Notes: generated by a model from the sequence alone, not told the origin. DNA of 45,176 nt from an uncultured Marmoricola sp. (GCA_937868075.1 CALMLL010000068.1:1-45176); one strand, 5' to 3'; shown: positions 1 to 9,380, counted from the stretch's first letter. A program made the numbers and translations.

Positions 1-1585
<1,585 letters not shown>

Positions 1586-1631
1586 TCACGCGTCAGATGG
1601 ACGACTCACCGGGCTCGGCAAGTCCTGAAAT

Positions 1632-1658
1632 CTGTCACTCTCAGGGCGAGAGTGCCAA
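1632..1658 (-). promoter_or_regulatory. CIRCE-like HrcA operator, proximal copy
   Basis: The inverted repeat CTGTCACTC-N9-GAGTGCCAA (plus strand) is a degenerate form of the CIRCE consensus TTAGCACTC-N9-GAGTGCTAA. The 9-nt spacer is kept exactly and one arm diverges by several bases. It ends 62 nt upstream of the groEL start codon and probably binds the heat-shock repressor HrcA, whose gene is not in this window. Confidence 0.75.
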
Positions 1659-1665
1659 CCAAGTA

Positions 1666-1692
1666 TTAGCACTCGAACCAAGCGAGTGCAAA
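1666..1692 (-). promoter_or_regulatory. CIRCE HrcA operator, distal copy
   Basis: TTAGCACTC-N9-GAGTGCAAA matches the CIRCE consensus with one mismatch in the second arm. It lies 34 bp, centre to centre, from the proximal copy. Tandem CIRCE sites in front of groEL are typical of actinobacteria and predict HrcA repression with induction on heat shock. Confidence 0.9.
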
Positions 1693-1702
1693 CGAATCCG
1701 AC

Positions 1703-2560
1703 CTATGACACGTCCATCCGCCCCACGGCGAGACGGGACGCAACCAGGTCGGCGAACACCTCGGCGTTCTCCGGGATCACGTTGAGATAGAGACCTGGCT
1801 CGATGACCTCGAGCTCGCTGACCAACAAGGTGCCCTCGGGACCGCGCAGCGCGTCGACCCTGGCGTAGTCCAACCTGAGCCCGAGCAGGTGCTCGGCGGC
1901 TGCCACCGTCGCGGTGGCCAACTCACTCAACTCGGCGCTCAGCCCGACGTGTTCGATGTGTCCGCCGAAGTGCTCATGGACCCGGAACTCCCCCGGCGCC
2001 GCGTGCTTGAGCGCGGCCGAGATCACGTTCCCGTCTAAGACGAAGACCGACCATTCGCCCTCACTCCTCACCGAGTCCAGCAGCGGTTGCGCCAGCCAAC
2101 GGCCCGAGGGTGGGCTCAGCGCCGCGACCGCCTCTTCGGCGTCCCTCACGATGCTCACCCCGGCACCGCCCACCCCCACGGCGGGCTTGAGAACCGCAGG
2201 AGTGCCCACCGTCTGTAGTGCCTCGGGCAGGTCACCGGCGCTGTCGATGACCACGCTCGGCACTGTCGCGACGTACGCCGACAGCGCGACAAGGTAGGAC
2301 TTGTCGAGGTTCCAGGAGAAGATCTCCGCCGAGTTCAGCAACCACGGGACGCCCCGGACCCAGTCCACGAACTCCTCGCGCCGGGCGGCGTAGTCCCAGG
2401 GGGATCGCAGGCAGACCAGCCCGGAGTTCCAATCCACAGACGAGTCGTCCCACGCCACCCAGGTGGCCTCGATGCCCCGTGCTCGACAGGCGGTGACGAG
2501 GTGCTCACCCCCAGGCTCCCCGGTGGGCATCTCCTGACAGGTGACCAGCAGCACCGTCAC
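1703..2560 (-). CDS. ATP-grasp ligase, DcsG/RimK-like family
   Basis: A 285-residue ATP-grasp protein. The start chosen is the GTG at 2560, which overlaps the stop of the upstream OsmC gene by 4 nt (GTGA); in-frame sequence further upstream is only the shadow of that gene. It begins VTVLLVTCQEMP and has the family motif RSPWDY near residue 52, an ATP-binding segment around VLKPAVGVGGAGVSI, and a metal/nucleotide-binding end LLVSELEVIEPGLYL. Relatives are often labelled O-ureido-D-serine cyclo-ligase (DcsG), but no cycloserine genes are present, so the true acid and amine substrates are unknown. Translational coupling suggests co-expression with the OsmC protein. Confidence 0.8.
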   Translation of the reverse strand: MTVLLVTCQEMPTGEPGGEHLVTACRARGIEATWVAWDDSSVDWNSGLVCLRSPWDYAARREEFVDWVRGVPWLLNSAEIFSWNLDKSYLVALSAYVATVPSVVIDSAGDLPEALQTVGTPAVLKPAVGVGGAGVSIVRDAEEAVAALSPPSGRWLAQPLLDSVRSEGEWSVFVLDGNVISAALKHAAPGEFRVHEHFGGHIEHVGLSAELSELATATVAAAEHLLGLRLDYARVDALRGPEGTLLVSELEVIEPGLYLNVIPENAEVFADLVASRLAVGRMDVS

Positions 2561-3027
2561 TTGATCACCACTCTGGGTTCGTGAGTGACCGGGAAGTTGA
2601 CCGAAGCGCCGATGAAGCACGCCTGAGCGGCATCGTGATGCAGGCGTAGGGCCAGGTCGGCCTGAGCCGGATCGGTGATCGTGACCACCGGGCGCAGGAC
2701 GACGCCGATGAAACGCCCGCCGATCCCTTCGGTAGCCATCTCGCCGTGCGGGGTGTCGGCGTAGTCGACCACAACCACGCGATTGCGCACCGCGACATGG
2801 AGGTAACTGAGGAGGTGGCACTGGCTCAGGGCGATCAGCAGCAACTCCTCGGGGTTCCATTTGGTTCGATCGCCGCGGAACGTCGGATCGGCGGAGAGGT
2901 CCAGCCGGGGTTTGCCGTCGGCCTCGACCCGGACCGCCCGGTCGTAGTCGCGATAGCCGGTGGTCCCGGATCCACGGTTGCCGGTCCAGGTCACGGTGGC
3001 GGTGTACGTATGCAGATTGCCGACCAT
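2557..3027 (-). CDS. OsmC family protein (peroxide-related)
   Basis: A 156-residue OsmC/Ohr-fold protein; family members reduce organic hydroperoxides through two cysteines. The start is the ATG at 3027 (MVGNLHTYTATVTWTGNRG), where homology to the family begins. The first reactive-type cysteine is in ALSQCHLLSYLH, a form common in actinobacterial OsmC proteins, and the second in AQACFIGASVNFPVTH. It is the first gene of a two-gene unit with the ATP-grasp ligase. The subfamily (Ohr, OsmC or YhfA type) is not resolved. Confidence 0.85.
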   Translation of the reverse strand: MVGNLHTYTATVTWTGNRGSGTTGYRDYDRAVRVEADGKPRLDLSADPTFRGDRTKWNPEELLLIALSQCHLLSYLHVAVRNRVVVVDYADTPHGEMATEGIGGRFIGVVLRPVVTITDPAQADLALRLHHDAAQACFIGASVNFPVTHEPRVVIK

Positions 3028-3113
3028 GCCTGCCGCCTCTCGTCGTGGAAGAAGTTGCGCAGTTGAGTACATCTGCTCATGACTGCGCCGCGTCGAGGTG
3101 AAACGGTAGACCT

Positions 3114-4316
3114 ATGGCAACCAACTCTGGTCCACGTCCCATCACCCCCTCGCGCCTGCACTGGCTTCGAGGGGAGGTCGCGCAGTGGCGTGCCGACGGA
3201 CTGGTCGACCCCGCAGTCGCGGACGCGATCGTTTCCGGGTACGTCGAAACCTCGCGCTTCTCCCTGGTGCGCCTGGCCCTCGGCCTGGGTGGCACCTTCG
3301 CCGGAATAGGTTTGATCTGGCTGGTGGCGGCCAACCTCGAGAACCTCTCCCCGCTGCTGCGCTTCGCCCTGGTGGCGCTGCTGTGGCTCGGGTCTCTGGT
3401 GGTCGTGGGGTGGCTGCTGCGGCGCACCCCACCACGCGTTCCTCTCGTGGAGTCGGCTGCAGTCGTCTCCGCGTTGGCCTTCGGGGCCCTCATCATGCAG
3501 GCCGCGCAAAGCCTGCAGGTGCCGGCGTACCGGCCCGCGCTGGTCGGATGGTGGGCCTTGGGCGCCCTGGGACTGGCCTACGCGGTGAAGGCTCGCGGAG
3601 CCCTGATCGTGGGGATCATCACCGGCGTGGTGTGGCTGGCCTGGACCCTGGGCCAACACGCCAACGGCCCGCTCCCGGTCGCGGTTGCCCTGCTCAGCGT
3701 CGGCGCTCTGGCATCGGCCGCGGCGGCAGTGCATGGTCGGTTCGCACCGACGCAGTTCGCGGCGCCGTGGCGATTGGCCGCGGGAGTCACCGGCCTGCTG
3801 GGGCTGTTCATCGCCTCTGTCCCCAACTCCAGCGAACAAGGAACCTGGCAGACCGGGGCGATCGTCTGCGCGGTCGTGGCCGTCGTGGCCGCACTGGTGG
3901 CCTTGTTCATCGCTCCTGCGCGAGGACTGCTGCGCTGGGAACCCCTGATCCCTGTCGCCATGCTCCTGGCTGGCTCGGCTCTGGCCGCCTGGACCAGCGC
4001 TTCCGACCCTGCAGATGTGAGCCTCAACGACTGGGCGCACTCGGCCATCGCCGTGGTCGTGTTCGTGGCCGCCGCCACGGCGTACGCGGTGATCGCGACG
4101 CTGCGCAACTCGCCGCCGCTGATGCTGGTCGCGGTGTTGTCCTTGGCTGCGTTCGTGACGTTCCAGAGCTTCGCGGTCTTCGCCCGGCTCATCGACGGTG
4201 GCTGGCTGTTCGTGGTCGTGGGAGCCGTCTTCGTGATCACCGGCCTCTTGGCCGACCGCGGTCGCCGCGAACTTGCCGAGAATCTCAGCGACGAGCGTAA
4301 GGACGTGACCTCATGA
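3114..4316 (+). CDS. DUF2157 multi-pass membrane protein
   Basis: A 400-residue protein whose first 45 residues (RLHWLRGEVAQWRADGLVD and onward) match the soluble head of DUF2157. Roughly eight to ten hydrophobic helices follow, for example FAGIGLIWLVAANL and FALVALLWLGSLVVVGWLL. Function is unknown; it sits in the cell membrane. Its stop overlaps the next gene's start by 4 nt (ATGA). That gene encodes a GDYXXLXY-domain protein, the usual partner of DUF2157, so the two probably form one membrane complex. Confidence 0.85.
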   Translation: MATNSGPRPITPSRLHWLRGEVAQWRADGLVDPAVADAIVSGYVETSRFSLVRLALGLGGTFAGIGLIWLVAANLENLSPLLRFALVALLWLGSLVVVGWLLRRTPPRVPLVESAAVVSALAFGALIMQAAQSLQVPAYRPALVGWWALGALGLAYAVKARGALIVGIITGVVWLAWTLGQHANGPLPVAVALLSVGALASAAAAVHGRFAPTQFAAPWRLAAGVTGLLGLFIASVPNSSEQGTWQTGAIVCAVVAVVAALVALFIAPARGLLRWEPLIPVAMLLAGSALAAWTSASDPADVSLNDWAHSAIAVVVFVAAATAYAVIATLRNSPPLMLVAVLSLAAFVTFQSFAVFARLIDGGWLFVVVGAVFVITGLLADRGRRELAENLSDERKDVTS

Positions 4317-4765
4317 ACAAGCCACTGGTTCTGGTCGGTATCGGGCAGGCCCTCGCAGTAGGGGTGGCGGTCTGGGGTCAACTGTCCGCCGCCACCACCG
4401 GCACCGAGGTCCGCCTCGTCACCGCTCCTGTGGACCCGATGGATCCGTTCCGCGGGGCGTACGTGCAGGTGGGCTACGAGACGCTGGACGCCCTTCACCC
4501 CGACGACTCCGGCAGCAGCCAGGTCTATGTCAGCCTGCGTCGGGATGGCGATGTCTGGACGGCCACCTCCGTGGCGAACGACCGGCCCGCAAGCGGCACC
4601 TATCTGGCCTGTGAGAACAACTACGGCCGTTTGGATTGCGGCATCGACAGTTGGTTTGTCTCCGAGCGCACCGCTTCCCAGTTCGAGTCAGGCAAGAAGT
4701 TCGTCGCAGTGATCAAGGTGGATCGGTGGGGACACACACACCTGGTCGAGGTACGGGAGCGCTGA
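4313..4765 (+). CDS. GDYXXLXY domain-containing protein, partner of DUF2157
   Basis: A 150-residue protein with one N-terminal membrane anchor or signal (LVLVGIGQALAVGVAVWGQL) and an extracytoplasmic domain. The family motif is degenerate: PVDPMDPFRGAYVQVGY, with GAY in place of GDY. Two cysteines near residues 99 and 108 (LACENNYGRLDCG) could form a disulfide outside the membrane. It is translationally coupled to the DUF2157 gene. Function unknown. Confidence 0.75.
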   Translation: MNKPLVLVGIGQALAVGVAVWGQLSAATTGTEVRLVTAPVDPMDPFRGAYVQVGYETLDALHPDDSGSSQVYVSLRRDGDVWTATSVANDRPASGTYLACENNYGRLDCGIDSWFVSERTASQFESGKKFVAVIKVDRWGHTHLVEVRER

Positions 4766-5041
4766 TCAGCCTCCGGCAACCGCCGGGATGATGCTGACCT
4801 GGGCCCCAGCGGGGGTAGTAGTGGCGAGACCGTCGAGGAACCGCACGTCCTCATTGCCCACGTAGACATTGACGAAACGCCGCAGCGCGCCGGTGTCGTC
4901 GAGGACCCGTGCCCGAATTCCGGGAAAGGAGGCCTCCAGGTCGTCAAGGACGGCGCCCAGCGTCTCGCCGGCTGCGGACACTTCAGAGGAGCCACCGGTA
5001 TAGGTGCGCAGAATCGTGGGGATGCGGACCGAAACGCTCAT
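4766..5041 (-). CDS. metO: MoaD/ThiS-family sulfur carrier protein (probable MetO)
   Basis: A 91-residue ubiquitin-fold protein of the MoaD/ThiS family ending in the diagnostic Gly-Gly (IIPAVAGG). In this family the C-terminal glycine is adenylated and converted to a thiocarboxylate that gives sulfur to a partner enzyme. The start ATG shares one base with the stop of the ThrC-like gene (TGATG), so the two are translationally coupled and lie under the same SAM riboswitch. No molybdopterin or thiamine genes are nearby. That context favours a sulfur donor for homocysteine synthesis (MetO, as I recall it from Streptomyces) over molybdopterin, thiamine or CysO roles. The fold is certain; the MetO role is inferred. 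Confidence 0.8.
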   Translation of the reverse strand: MSVSVRIPTILRTYTGGSSEVSAAGETLGAVLDDLEASFPGIRARVLDDTGALRRFVNVYVGNEDVRFLDGLATTTPAGAQVSIIPAVAGG

Positions 5042-6291
5042 CAGCTCACTCCTGACTCGACGAAGGCTTCATAGGTGGGTTTGATCGTGGCCGCAGGACC
5101 GACCTGACCCGAGATCGCCTCGAGGGTCTTCAGACCCATGCCGGTGTTGATCACCACGGTCTCCAACTCGGGGTCGAGTTGACCGGTCTCCACCAACTTC
5201 TTGAGTACGGCGACGCTGGTCCCACCGGCGGTCTCGGTGAAGATCCCTTCGGCCCGAGCCAGCAGGAGCACGCCCTCGCGAACCTCGTCGTCGGTGACGT
5301 CCTCGATCGCCCCGCCGGTGCGGCGACAGATGTCCAGGACGTAGATGCCGTCAGCGGGGTTGCCGATGGCCAGGGACTTCGCGATGGTGTCGGGCTTGAC
5401 CGGCCGGATCACGTCGTGACCGTTCTTGAAGGCCTGGGAGACCGGCGAGCACCCGGTCGCCTGAGCGCCGAAGATGCGGTAGGGCTTGTCCTCGACCAGA
5501 CCGAGTTTGATCAACTCCGTGAACGCCTTGTCCACCTTGGTCAACTGCGAGCCCGACGCCACCGGAATGACCACCTGGTCGGGCAGCCGCCAGCCGAGTT
5601 GCTCGGCAATCTCATAGCCCAACGTCTTGGAACCCTCGGCGTAGAAGGGACGCACGTTGACGTTGACGAAGGCCCAGCCTTCTTCCTCACCGGCGATCTC
5701 GGAGGCGAGTTTGTTGACGTCGTCGTAGTTGCCGTCCACAGCGACCAGGGAGTCGGTGTAGACCGCGGAATTGACCTGCTTGCCGTGCTCGAGGTTGCTG
5801 GGGATGAACACCACGGTCTTGATGCCCGCGCGGGCGCCGGCGGCGGCCACGGCATTGGCGAGGTTGCCGGTGCTGGGACAGGCGAAGACCTTGCTGTGGA
5901 ACTCGCGGGCGGCGCTGAGCGCACACGCGACGACCCGGTCCTTGAAGGAGTGGGTCGGGTTGGTGGAGTCGTCCTTGACCCACAAGGTGGTGATCCCCAA
6001 CTGCCGACCGAGGTTGTTGGCCTTGAGCAGACGGGTGAAGCCGGGTTCGAGGTTGGGACTGGCCTCGATGTCTGCGGGCACCGGAAGCAGGGCCTTGTAG
6101 CGCCACATGTTGCTCGGACCGGCCTCGATGTCGGCGCGGGTCAGCGTCGGGAAGTCGTAGGCGATCTCCAGGGGGCCGAAACACTCCGGACAGGCGTAGT
6201 GAGGGCCGAGTTCCTGGGTGTGACCACACTCGCGGCACGCGAGCCCGGTGGCGTTGCCGAACGCGCCTTCGCGAAGCACCACTGTCGACAC
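5041..6291 (-). CDS. metM: Threonine synthase-family (ThrC-like) PLP enzyme, probable MetM-type homocysteine synthase
   Basis: A 416-residue fold-type II PLP enzyme that automatic annotation would call threonine synthase. The GTG at 6291 is chosen because AAGGAGG lies 6 nt upstream. Residues 19-37 hold a zinc-ribbon-like C-x2-C...C-x2-C; the PLP lysine is K117 in NPTHSFKDRV; and the phosphate-binding loop is PSTGNLANAV. Threonine synthases act on O-phosphohomoserine. Here the gene is controlled by a SAM riboswitch and coupled to a sulfur carrier, which makes little sense for threonine but fits replacement of phosphate by sulfur to give homocysteine. It lies a few genes from groEL; I recall a similar order in Streptomyces. 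If the genome has a separate hom-thrC-thrB cluster, this copy is not the main threonine synthase. Confidence 0.85.
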   Translation of the reverse strand: MSTVVLREGAFGNATGLACRECGHTQELGPHYACPECFGPLEIAYDFPTLTRADIEAGPSNMWRYKALLPVPADIEASPNLEPGFTRLLKANNLGRQLGITTLWVKDDSTNPTHSFKDRVVACALSAAREFHSKVFACPSTGNLANAVAAAGARAGIKTVVFIPSNLEHGKQVNSAVYTDSLVAVDGNYDDVNKLASEIAGEEEGWAFVNVNVRPFYAEGSKTLGYEIAEQLGWRLPDQVVIPVASGSQLTKVDKAFTELIKLGLVEDKPYRIFGAQATGCSPVSQAFKNGHDVIRPVKPDTIAKSLAIGNPADGIYVLDICRRTGGAIEDVTDDEVREGVLLLARAEGIFTETAGGTSVAVLKKLVETGQLDPELETVVINTGMGLKTLEAISGQVGPAATIKPTYEAFVESGVS

Positions 6292-6297
6292 GGGAAA

Positions 6298-6304
6298 CCT
6301 CCTT
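6298..6304 (-). promoter_or_regulatory. Ribosome binding site of the ThrC-like gene
   Basis: AAGGAGG on the minus strand, 6 nt before the GTG start at 6291. It settles the start codon over the in-frame upstream ATG. It directly abuts the 3' strand of helix P1 of the SAM riboswitch. Confidence 0.85.
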
Positions 6305-6423
6305 CTCATCTTCCTCGCGCCGACCTTCGGCGGAGACGGAATTGGCACCTTCCCGACGATGGGTTAGATCGCGGTGGTTGCCGGGGCTTCAGCGGGCCGT
6401 GTCCCTCTGCCCCTCTCGATGAG
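6305..6423 (-). promoter_or_regulatory. SAM riboswitch (S-box, SAM-I/IV clan)
   Basis: Reading the minus strand, the leader has the S-box core in order: GAGAG, then AGGGACACGGCCC, GAAGCCCCGGCAACC, and about 25 nt later GGTGCCAATTCC. Helix P1 closes with CTCATC (6418-6423) pairing GATGAG (6305-6310). A GCCGA/TCGGC hairpin between the last core box and P1 fits P4. High SAM should stabilise P1. Because P1 touches the Shine-Dalgarno, control is probably translational; no terminator stem with a U-run is visible. A covariance-model search would separate SAM-I from SAM-IV. Confidence 0.88.
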
Positions 6424-6505
6424 TTGGCGCAATCTTACGCAAGGCGTCTCACTATGTGCACACCTGGTCCGCCATCCGGGATGGCTTTCAGACGGAGCGG
6501 TGATC

Positions 6506-7000
6506 TCAGGCGTAGTCGCCGGTGAGGACCACCGTCAACCGGTCCCCGCGCATCGGGGCGACGGCAGGTTTGACTCGAGAGATCCCCAGGTCACGGGCCA
6601 GTGCCGTCGCCGCCGAACGGAGGCGGGCGGGGTAGTAGACCGTGCTGGCCGGGATCGTCCCGTACCAGTTGTCCGAGCCCACGACGTTCCAGCCGGCATC
6701 CCGTGCCCGGGCCGACACCGCCGCCGCCAGGCCGTGCACACCGGAGTTGTTGTAGACCTCCACGGCGACCTCGCCACGCTTGAACGACGGCGCCGGTCTG
6801 GGCTTGGCGGTCGGGCTCGCCTGGCTGGGCGTGGCAGATGGGTTGGCGTGGGAAGCGGCCGGGGTCGCGGCCGGTGCTGACGGCAGTCCACGGATCACCA
6901 GGCCCACCCCGGCAAGGACCACTGCGGTGGCCAACAGGGCAAAGGCCCGTGACGAGGTCACCAGCGCGTGGATGCCGCGTGTGCGACCTGCGCGAGACAT
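6506..7000 (-). CDS. LytR_C domain protein, VirR/Rv0431-like
   Basis: A 164-residue membrane-anchored protein. It has a short cytoplasmic start, one helix (ALLATAVVLAGVGLVIRGL, about residues 19-37), a Pro/Ala/Ser-rich linker, and an extracytoplasmic LytR_C domain from about residue 80 (VEVYNNSGVHGLAAAVS to the end). The ATG at 7000 starts 1 nt after the stop of the DUF3263 gene. This pair matches Rv0430-Rv0431 of Mycobacterium tuberculosis, where Rv0431 (VirR) affects envelope integrity and vesicle release. A role in cell-wall glycopolymer attachment or envelope homeostasis is inferred. Confidence 0.85.
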   Translation of the reverse strand: MSRAGRTRGIHALVTSSRAFALLATAVVLAGVGLVIRGLPSAPAATPAASHANPSATPSQASPTAKPRPAPSFKRGEVAVEVYNNSGVHGLAAAVSARARDAGWNVVGSDNWYGTIPASTVYYPARLRSAATALARDLGISRVKPAVAPMRGDRLTVVLTGDYA

Positions 7001-7001
7001 C

Positions 7002-7292
7002 TCAGAGGTCGAAACCGAGACGACGTGCCTGACGGGCACGCTGTCGGGTCGCTCGCAACCGACGAAGGCGACGTACCAACAACGGGTCGGCAGCCAGGGC
7101 GTGCGAACTGTCGATGAGAACGTTGAGGACCTGGTAGTAGCGAGCCGACGACATCTCGAAACGCTCGCGGATGGCCTGCTCCTTGGCACCGGCGTACTTC
7201 CACCACTGCCGTTCGAAATCGAGGATGGCCAGATCGCGCTCAGACAGCTCACTGCCGCCCAGGGCGGGCTTGAGGGCATGCTCGGCGGACAT
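7002..7292 (-). CDS. DUF3263 small helical protein
   Basis: A 96-residue protein beginning MSAEHALKPALGGSELSERD. The ATG at 7292 has AAGGAG 8 nt upstream, and the frame upstream of it has no family similarity. The core ERQWWKYAGAKEQAIRERF...SARYYQVLNVLID is typical of DUF3263 and looks like a helix-turn-helix that may bind DNA. The C-terminus is very Arg-rich (RRLRRLRATRQRARQARR). It is transcribed directly ahead of the LytR_C gene. Function unknown. Confidence 0.85.
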   Translation of the reverse strand: MSAEHALKPALGGSELSERDLAILDFERQWWKYAGAKEQAIRERFEMSSARYYQVLNVLIDSSHALAADPLLVRRLRRLRATRQRARQARRLGFDL

Positions 7293-7423
7293 CGGACTGC
7301 TCCTTCGGCGGGAGTACGGGTGCTCGGAGTCTAAGGCAGGAATCACATCGATGTCATTCGGTCCTCTGGCGAGTCGTCCGGGCGCGCGGGTTGGAAGAAT
7401 CCGAGGGCGGTTAGGTTGGGTCC

Positions 7424-8413
7424 ATGGCGGACATCACGTGGGGGATCCTGGCCACCGGCAAGATCGCCAAGGCTTTCACCCGTGACCTGCAGGTGCTGCC
7501 CGACGCCCGCGTGGGCGCGGTCGCCTCGCGCACCCAGGAGAGCGCCGAGGAGTTCGCTGCCGCCTTCGCCATCCCCACGGCGTACGCCGACTATGAACGT
7601 CTGGCCGAGGATCCCTCCCTCGACATCGTCTATGTGGCCAGCCCACACGGGCTGCATCACCGCCACGCCCGGATGCTCCTCGAGGCAGGCAAACCGGTTC
7701 TGTGCGAGAAGGCCGTGACCCTCAACGCCGACCAGGCCGCCGACCTGGTGAGGTTGGCCCAGGACAAGGGTGTGTTCTTCATGGAGGCGATGTGGATGGC
7801 CTGCCATCCGCTGATCAGACACCTCCGCCGACTCCTGCACGACGGCGAGTTCGGCCGGCCCCGACAACTGGTCGCCGATCTCGGCTTCGTCGTCGACGCC
7901 CCGCCCACGAGTCGACTCCTGGACCCCGCTCTGGGTGGCGGCGCCCTGTTGGACGTGGGTATCTACCCGCTGACGATCGCCCATCTCCTGCTGGGCGAGC
8001 CGACCGCGCTCGCCGCGGTGGCGGAACTCTCCGACGCCGGCGTCGACCTCGACATCGCGATCTCGGCCCGCTACGCCGACGGCGCGGTCGCCGCCCTCAC
8101 TGGTTCGATGACCAGTCTCAGTCCACGGTCGGCCTCAATCGCTACCAATCGGGGCCGTCTCGACGTCCCTGCCGATTTCCATCACCCGACCCACGCGCTG
8201 TGGACCGACGCCTCTGGGAGCACTCGACGCATCGACCCTCCTGAGCCGGTGCTCGGCCGCGGTCTCGCAAACGAGGCCGCCGAAGTGATGCGCTGCCTGC
8301 GTGCCGGGGAGACTCAGAGCCCGCTGGTGCCGCACGAGCAGACCTTGTCGATCATGCGCCAGATGGACGAGATCCGCAGGCTGGTGGGGGTGCGCTACCC
8401 GGGGGCGAGCTAA
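7424..8413 (+). CDS. Gfo/Idh/MocA family NAD(P)-dependent oxidoreductase
   Basis: A 329-residue protein with an N-terminal Rossmann fold (WGILATGKIAKAF in place of the usual GxGxxG) and the family motif CEKAVT near residue 94, the counterpart of EKP whose lysine acts in hydride transfer. The C-terminal sheet domain includes DVGIYPLTIAHLLLG. It is related to trans-dihydrodiol and xylose dehydrogenases of the family. Substrate unknown. The 3' end overlaps the convergent reductase gene by 4 nt; being on the other strand, it is probably not part of the catabolic operon, though a dihydrodiol dehydrogenase role cannot be excluded. Confidence 0.85.
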   Translation: MADITWGILATGKIAKAFTRDLQVLPDARVGAVASRTQESAEEFAAAFAIPTAYADYERLAEDPSLDIVYVASPHGLHHRHARMLLEAGKPVLCEKAVTLNADQAADLVRLAQDKGVFFMEAMWMACHPLIRHLRRLLHDGEFGRPRQLVADLGFVVDAPPTSRLLDPALGGGALLDVGIYPLTIAHLLLGEPTALAAVAELSDAGVDLDIAISARYADGAVAALTGSMTSLSPRSASIATNRGRLDVPADFHHPTHALWTDASGSTRRIDPPEPVLGRGLANEAAEVMRCLRAGETQSPLVPHEQTLSIMRQMDEIRRLVGVRYPGAS

Positions 8414-9378
8414 AGCTCCAACTCCAGGCGCTCCGAGGTCGGTCGCGAGCAGCAGATCAGCATCTGATCCATCGCGGCCTGCTCGCGTTTGGTCAACACG
8501 AGATCCCGGTGCTCGACGGTGCCGGAGAGCACCCTAGTGATGCAGGACCCGCAGATGCCGTCGCGGCAGTCGTTCTCGATCTCGATCCCCAACGCCAGCA
8601 CCACGTCGAGGATGTTGGTGTCCGGGGCCAGCCGCAGGGTGTGCCCCGACTTGTTCAAGACCAGTTCGTAGGTCGCCCCGTCCGGGGCGGGTACGTCGGG
8701 GACCTCGATCCCGGCTCGGGAGAAGAGTTCGAAGCGGACGACGTCCTGGTCGGGGCCGAAGACCTCCTCGGCAGCCGCCTCGACTGCGCGCAGCAACGGA
8801 AGCGGGCCGCACACGTAAACCAGCCCACCCGCGGGCAAGGACCTCATGATCGCCATCAGGTCGGGCCGGCCCTCGGTGTCCTCGCGGACCAGCGTCACCC
8901 GATCCCCGAGCGCGGCGAGCCTTGCAGTGAACGCCATCGTGTCGGCCGTGCGCCCGCCGTACGTCAACGAGAAGGGGCGCCCCTCGCGGTCGAGGTGCTC
9001 GGCGAAGGCCATGATCGGCGTGATCCCGATGCCTCCGGCCACGAGGGCGTGGAAGGGCGCTTCTTCGAGGTTGAAGTGGTTCTTGGGGCGAGTGACGAGC
9101 AGTCGGTCACCGACGCGCAACTGCTCGTGGAGGAACACCGAGCCGCCCTTGGATGCGGGCTCCTTGAGGACCGCGATCTGCCACCCCGACCGGTCCCGGG
9201 GATCACCGCAGAGGGAGTACTGACGGGTGGAGCCGTCGGGCACATAGACGTCGATGTGCGCACCGGGGGTCCACTCCGGAAGCGGGTCGTTGGACTCGAT
9301 CCGGGTGAGGCGGATCGACATGACGCCCTCGGACTCCCAGGACATCTGCTGCACGCGAAGTTCCCGCTGCTCCAACAT
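8410..9378 (-). CDS. Phthalate-dioxygenase-reductase-type flavin/2Fe-2S oxidoreductase
   Basis: A 322-residue electron-transfer protein. It has an N-terminal flavin-binding domain (flavin motif RQYSLCGDP), an NAD(P)-binding domain (ALVAGGIGITPIMAFAEH, then VYVCGPLPLLRAV) and a C-terminal plant-type ferredoxin domain with cysteines C271-x4-C276-x2-C279-x29-C309. This order is that of the PDR/VanB family, which passes electrons from NADH to a Rieske oxygenase. It is the last gene of the leftward unit that contains the oxygenase, its most likely partner. The small Rieske ferredoxin at 19250 could be an intermediate or a separate donor. Confidence 0.92.
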   Translation of the reverse strand: MLEQRELRVQQMSWESEGVMSIRLTRIESNDPLPEWTPGAHIDVYVPDGSTRQYSLCGDPRDRSGWQIAVLKEPASKGGSVFLHEQLRVGDRLLVTRPKNHFNLEEAPFHALVAGGIGITPIMAFAEHLDREGRPFSLTYGGRTADTMAFTARLAALGDRVTLVREDTEGRPDLMAIMRSLPAGGLVYVCGPLPLLRAVEAAAEEVFGPDQDVVRFELFSRAGIEVPDVPAPDGATYELVLNKSGHTLRLAPDTNILDVVLALGIEIENDCRDGICGSCITRVLSGTVEHRDLVLTKREQAAMDQMLICCSRPTSERLELEL

Positions 9379-9380
9379 CT

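Noticed and set aside
2991..4040. Minus-strand open frame of 349 codons
   Set aside because: Its composition is extremely rich in Gln, Arg and Gly, as expected for the reverse of the DUF2157 membrane protein gene.
4766..6291. Ordinary threonine synthase next to a molybdopterin-synthase MoaD
   Set aside because: SAM-riboswitch control and one-base coupling to a Gly-Gly carrier, with no moa genes nearby, fit homocysteine synthesis better. It remains possible if this is the only thrC in the genome.
5179..6525. Plus-strand open frame of 448 codons
   Set aside because: It is antisense to the ThrC-like gene and its riboswitch leader, with no recognisable motif.
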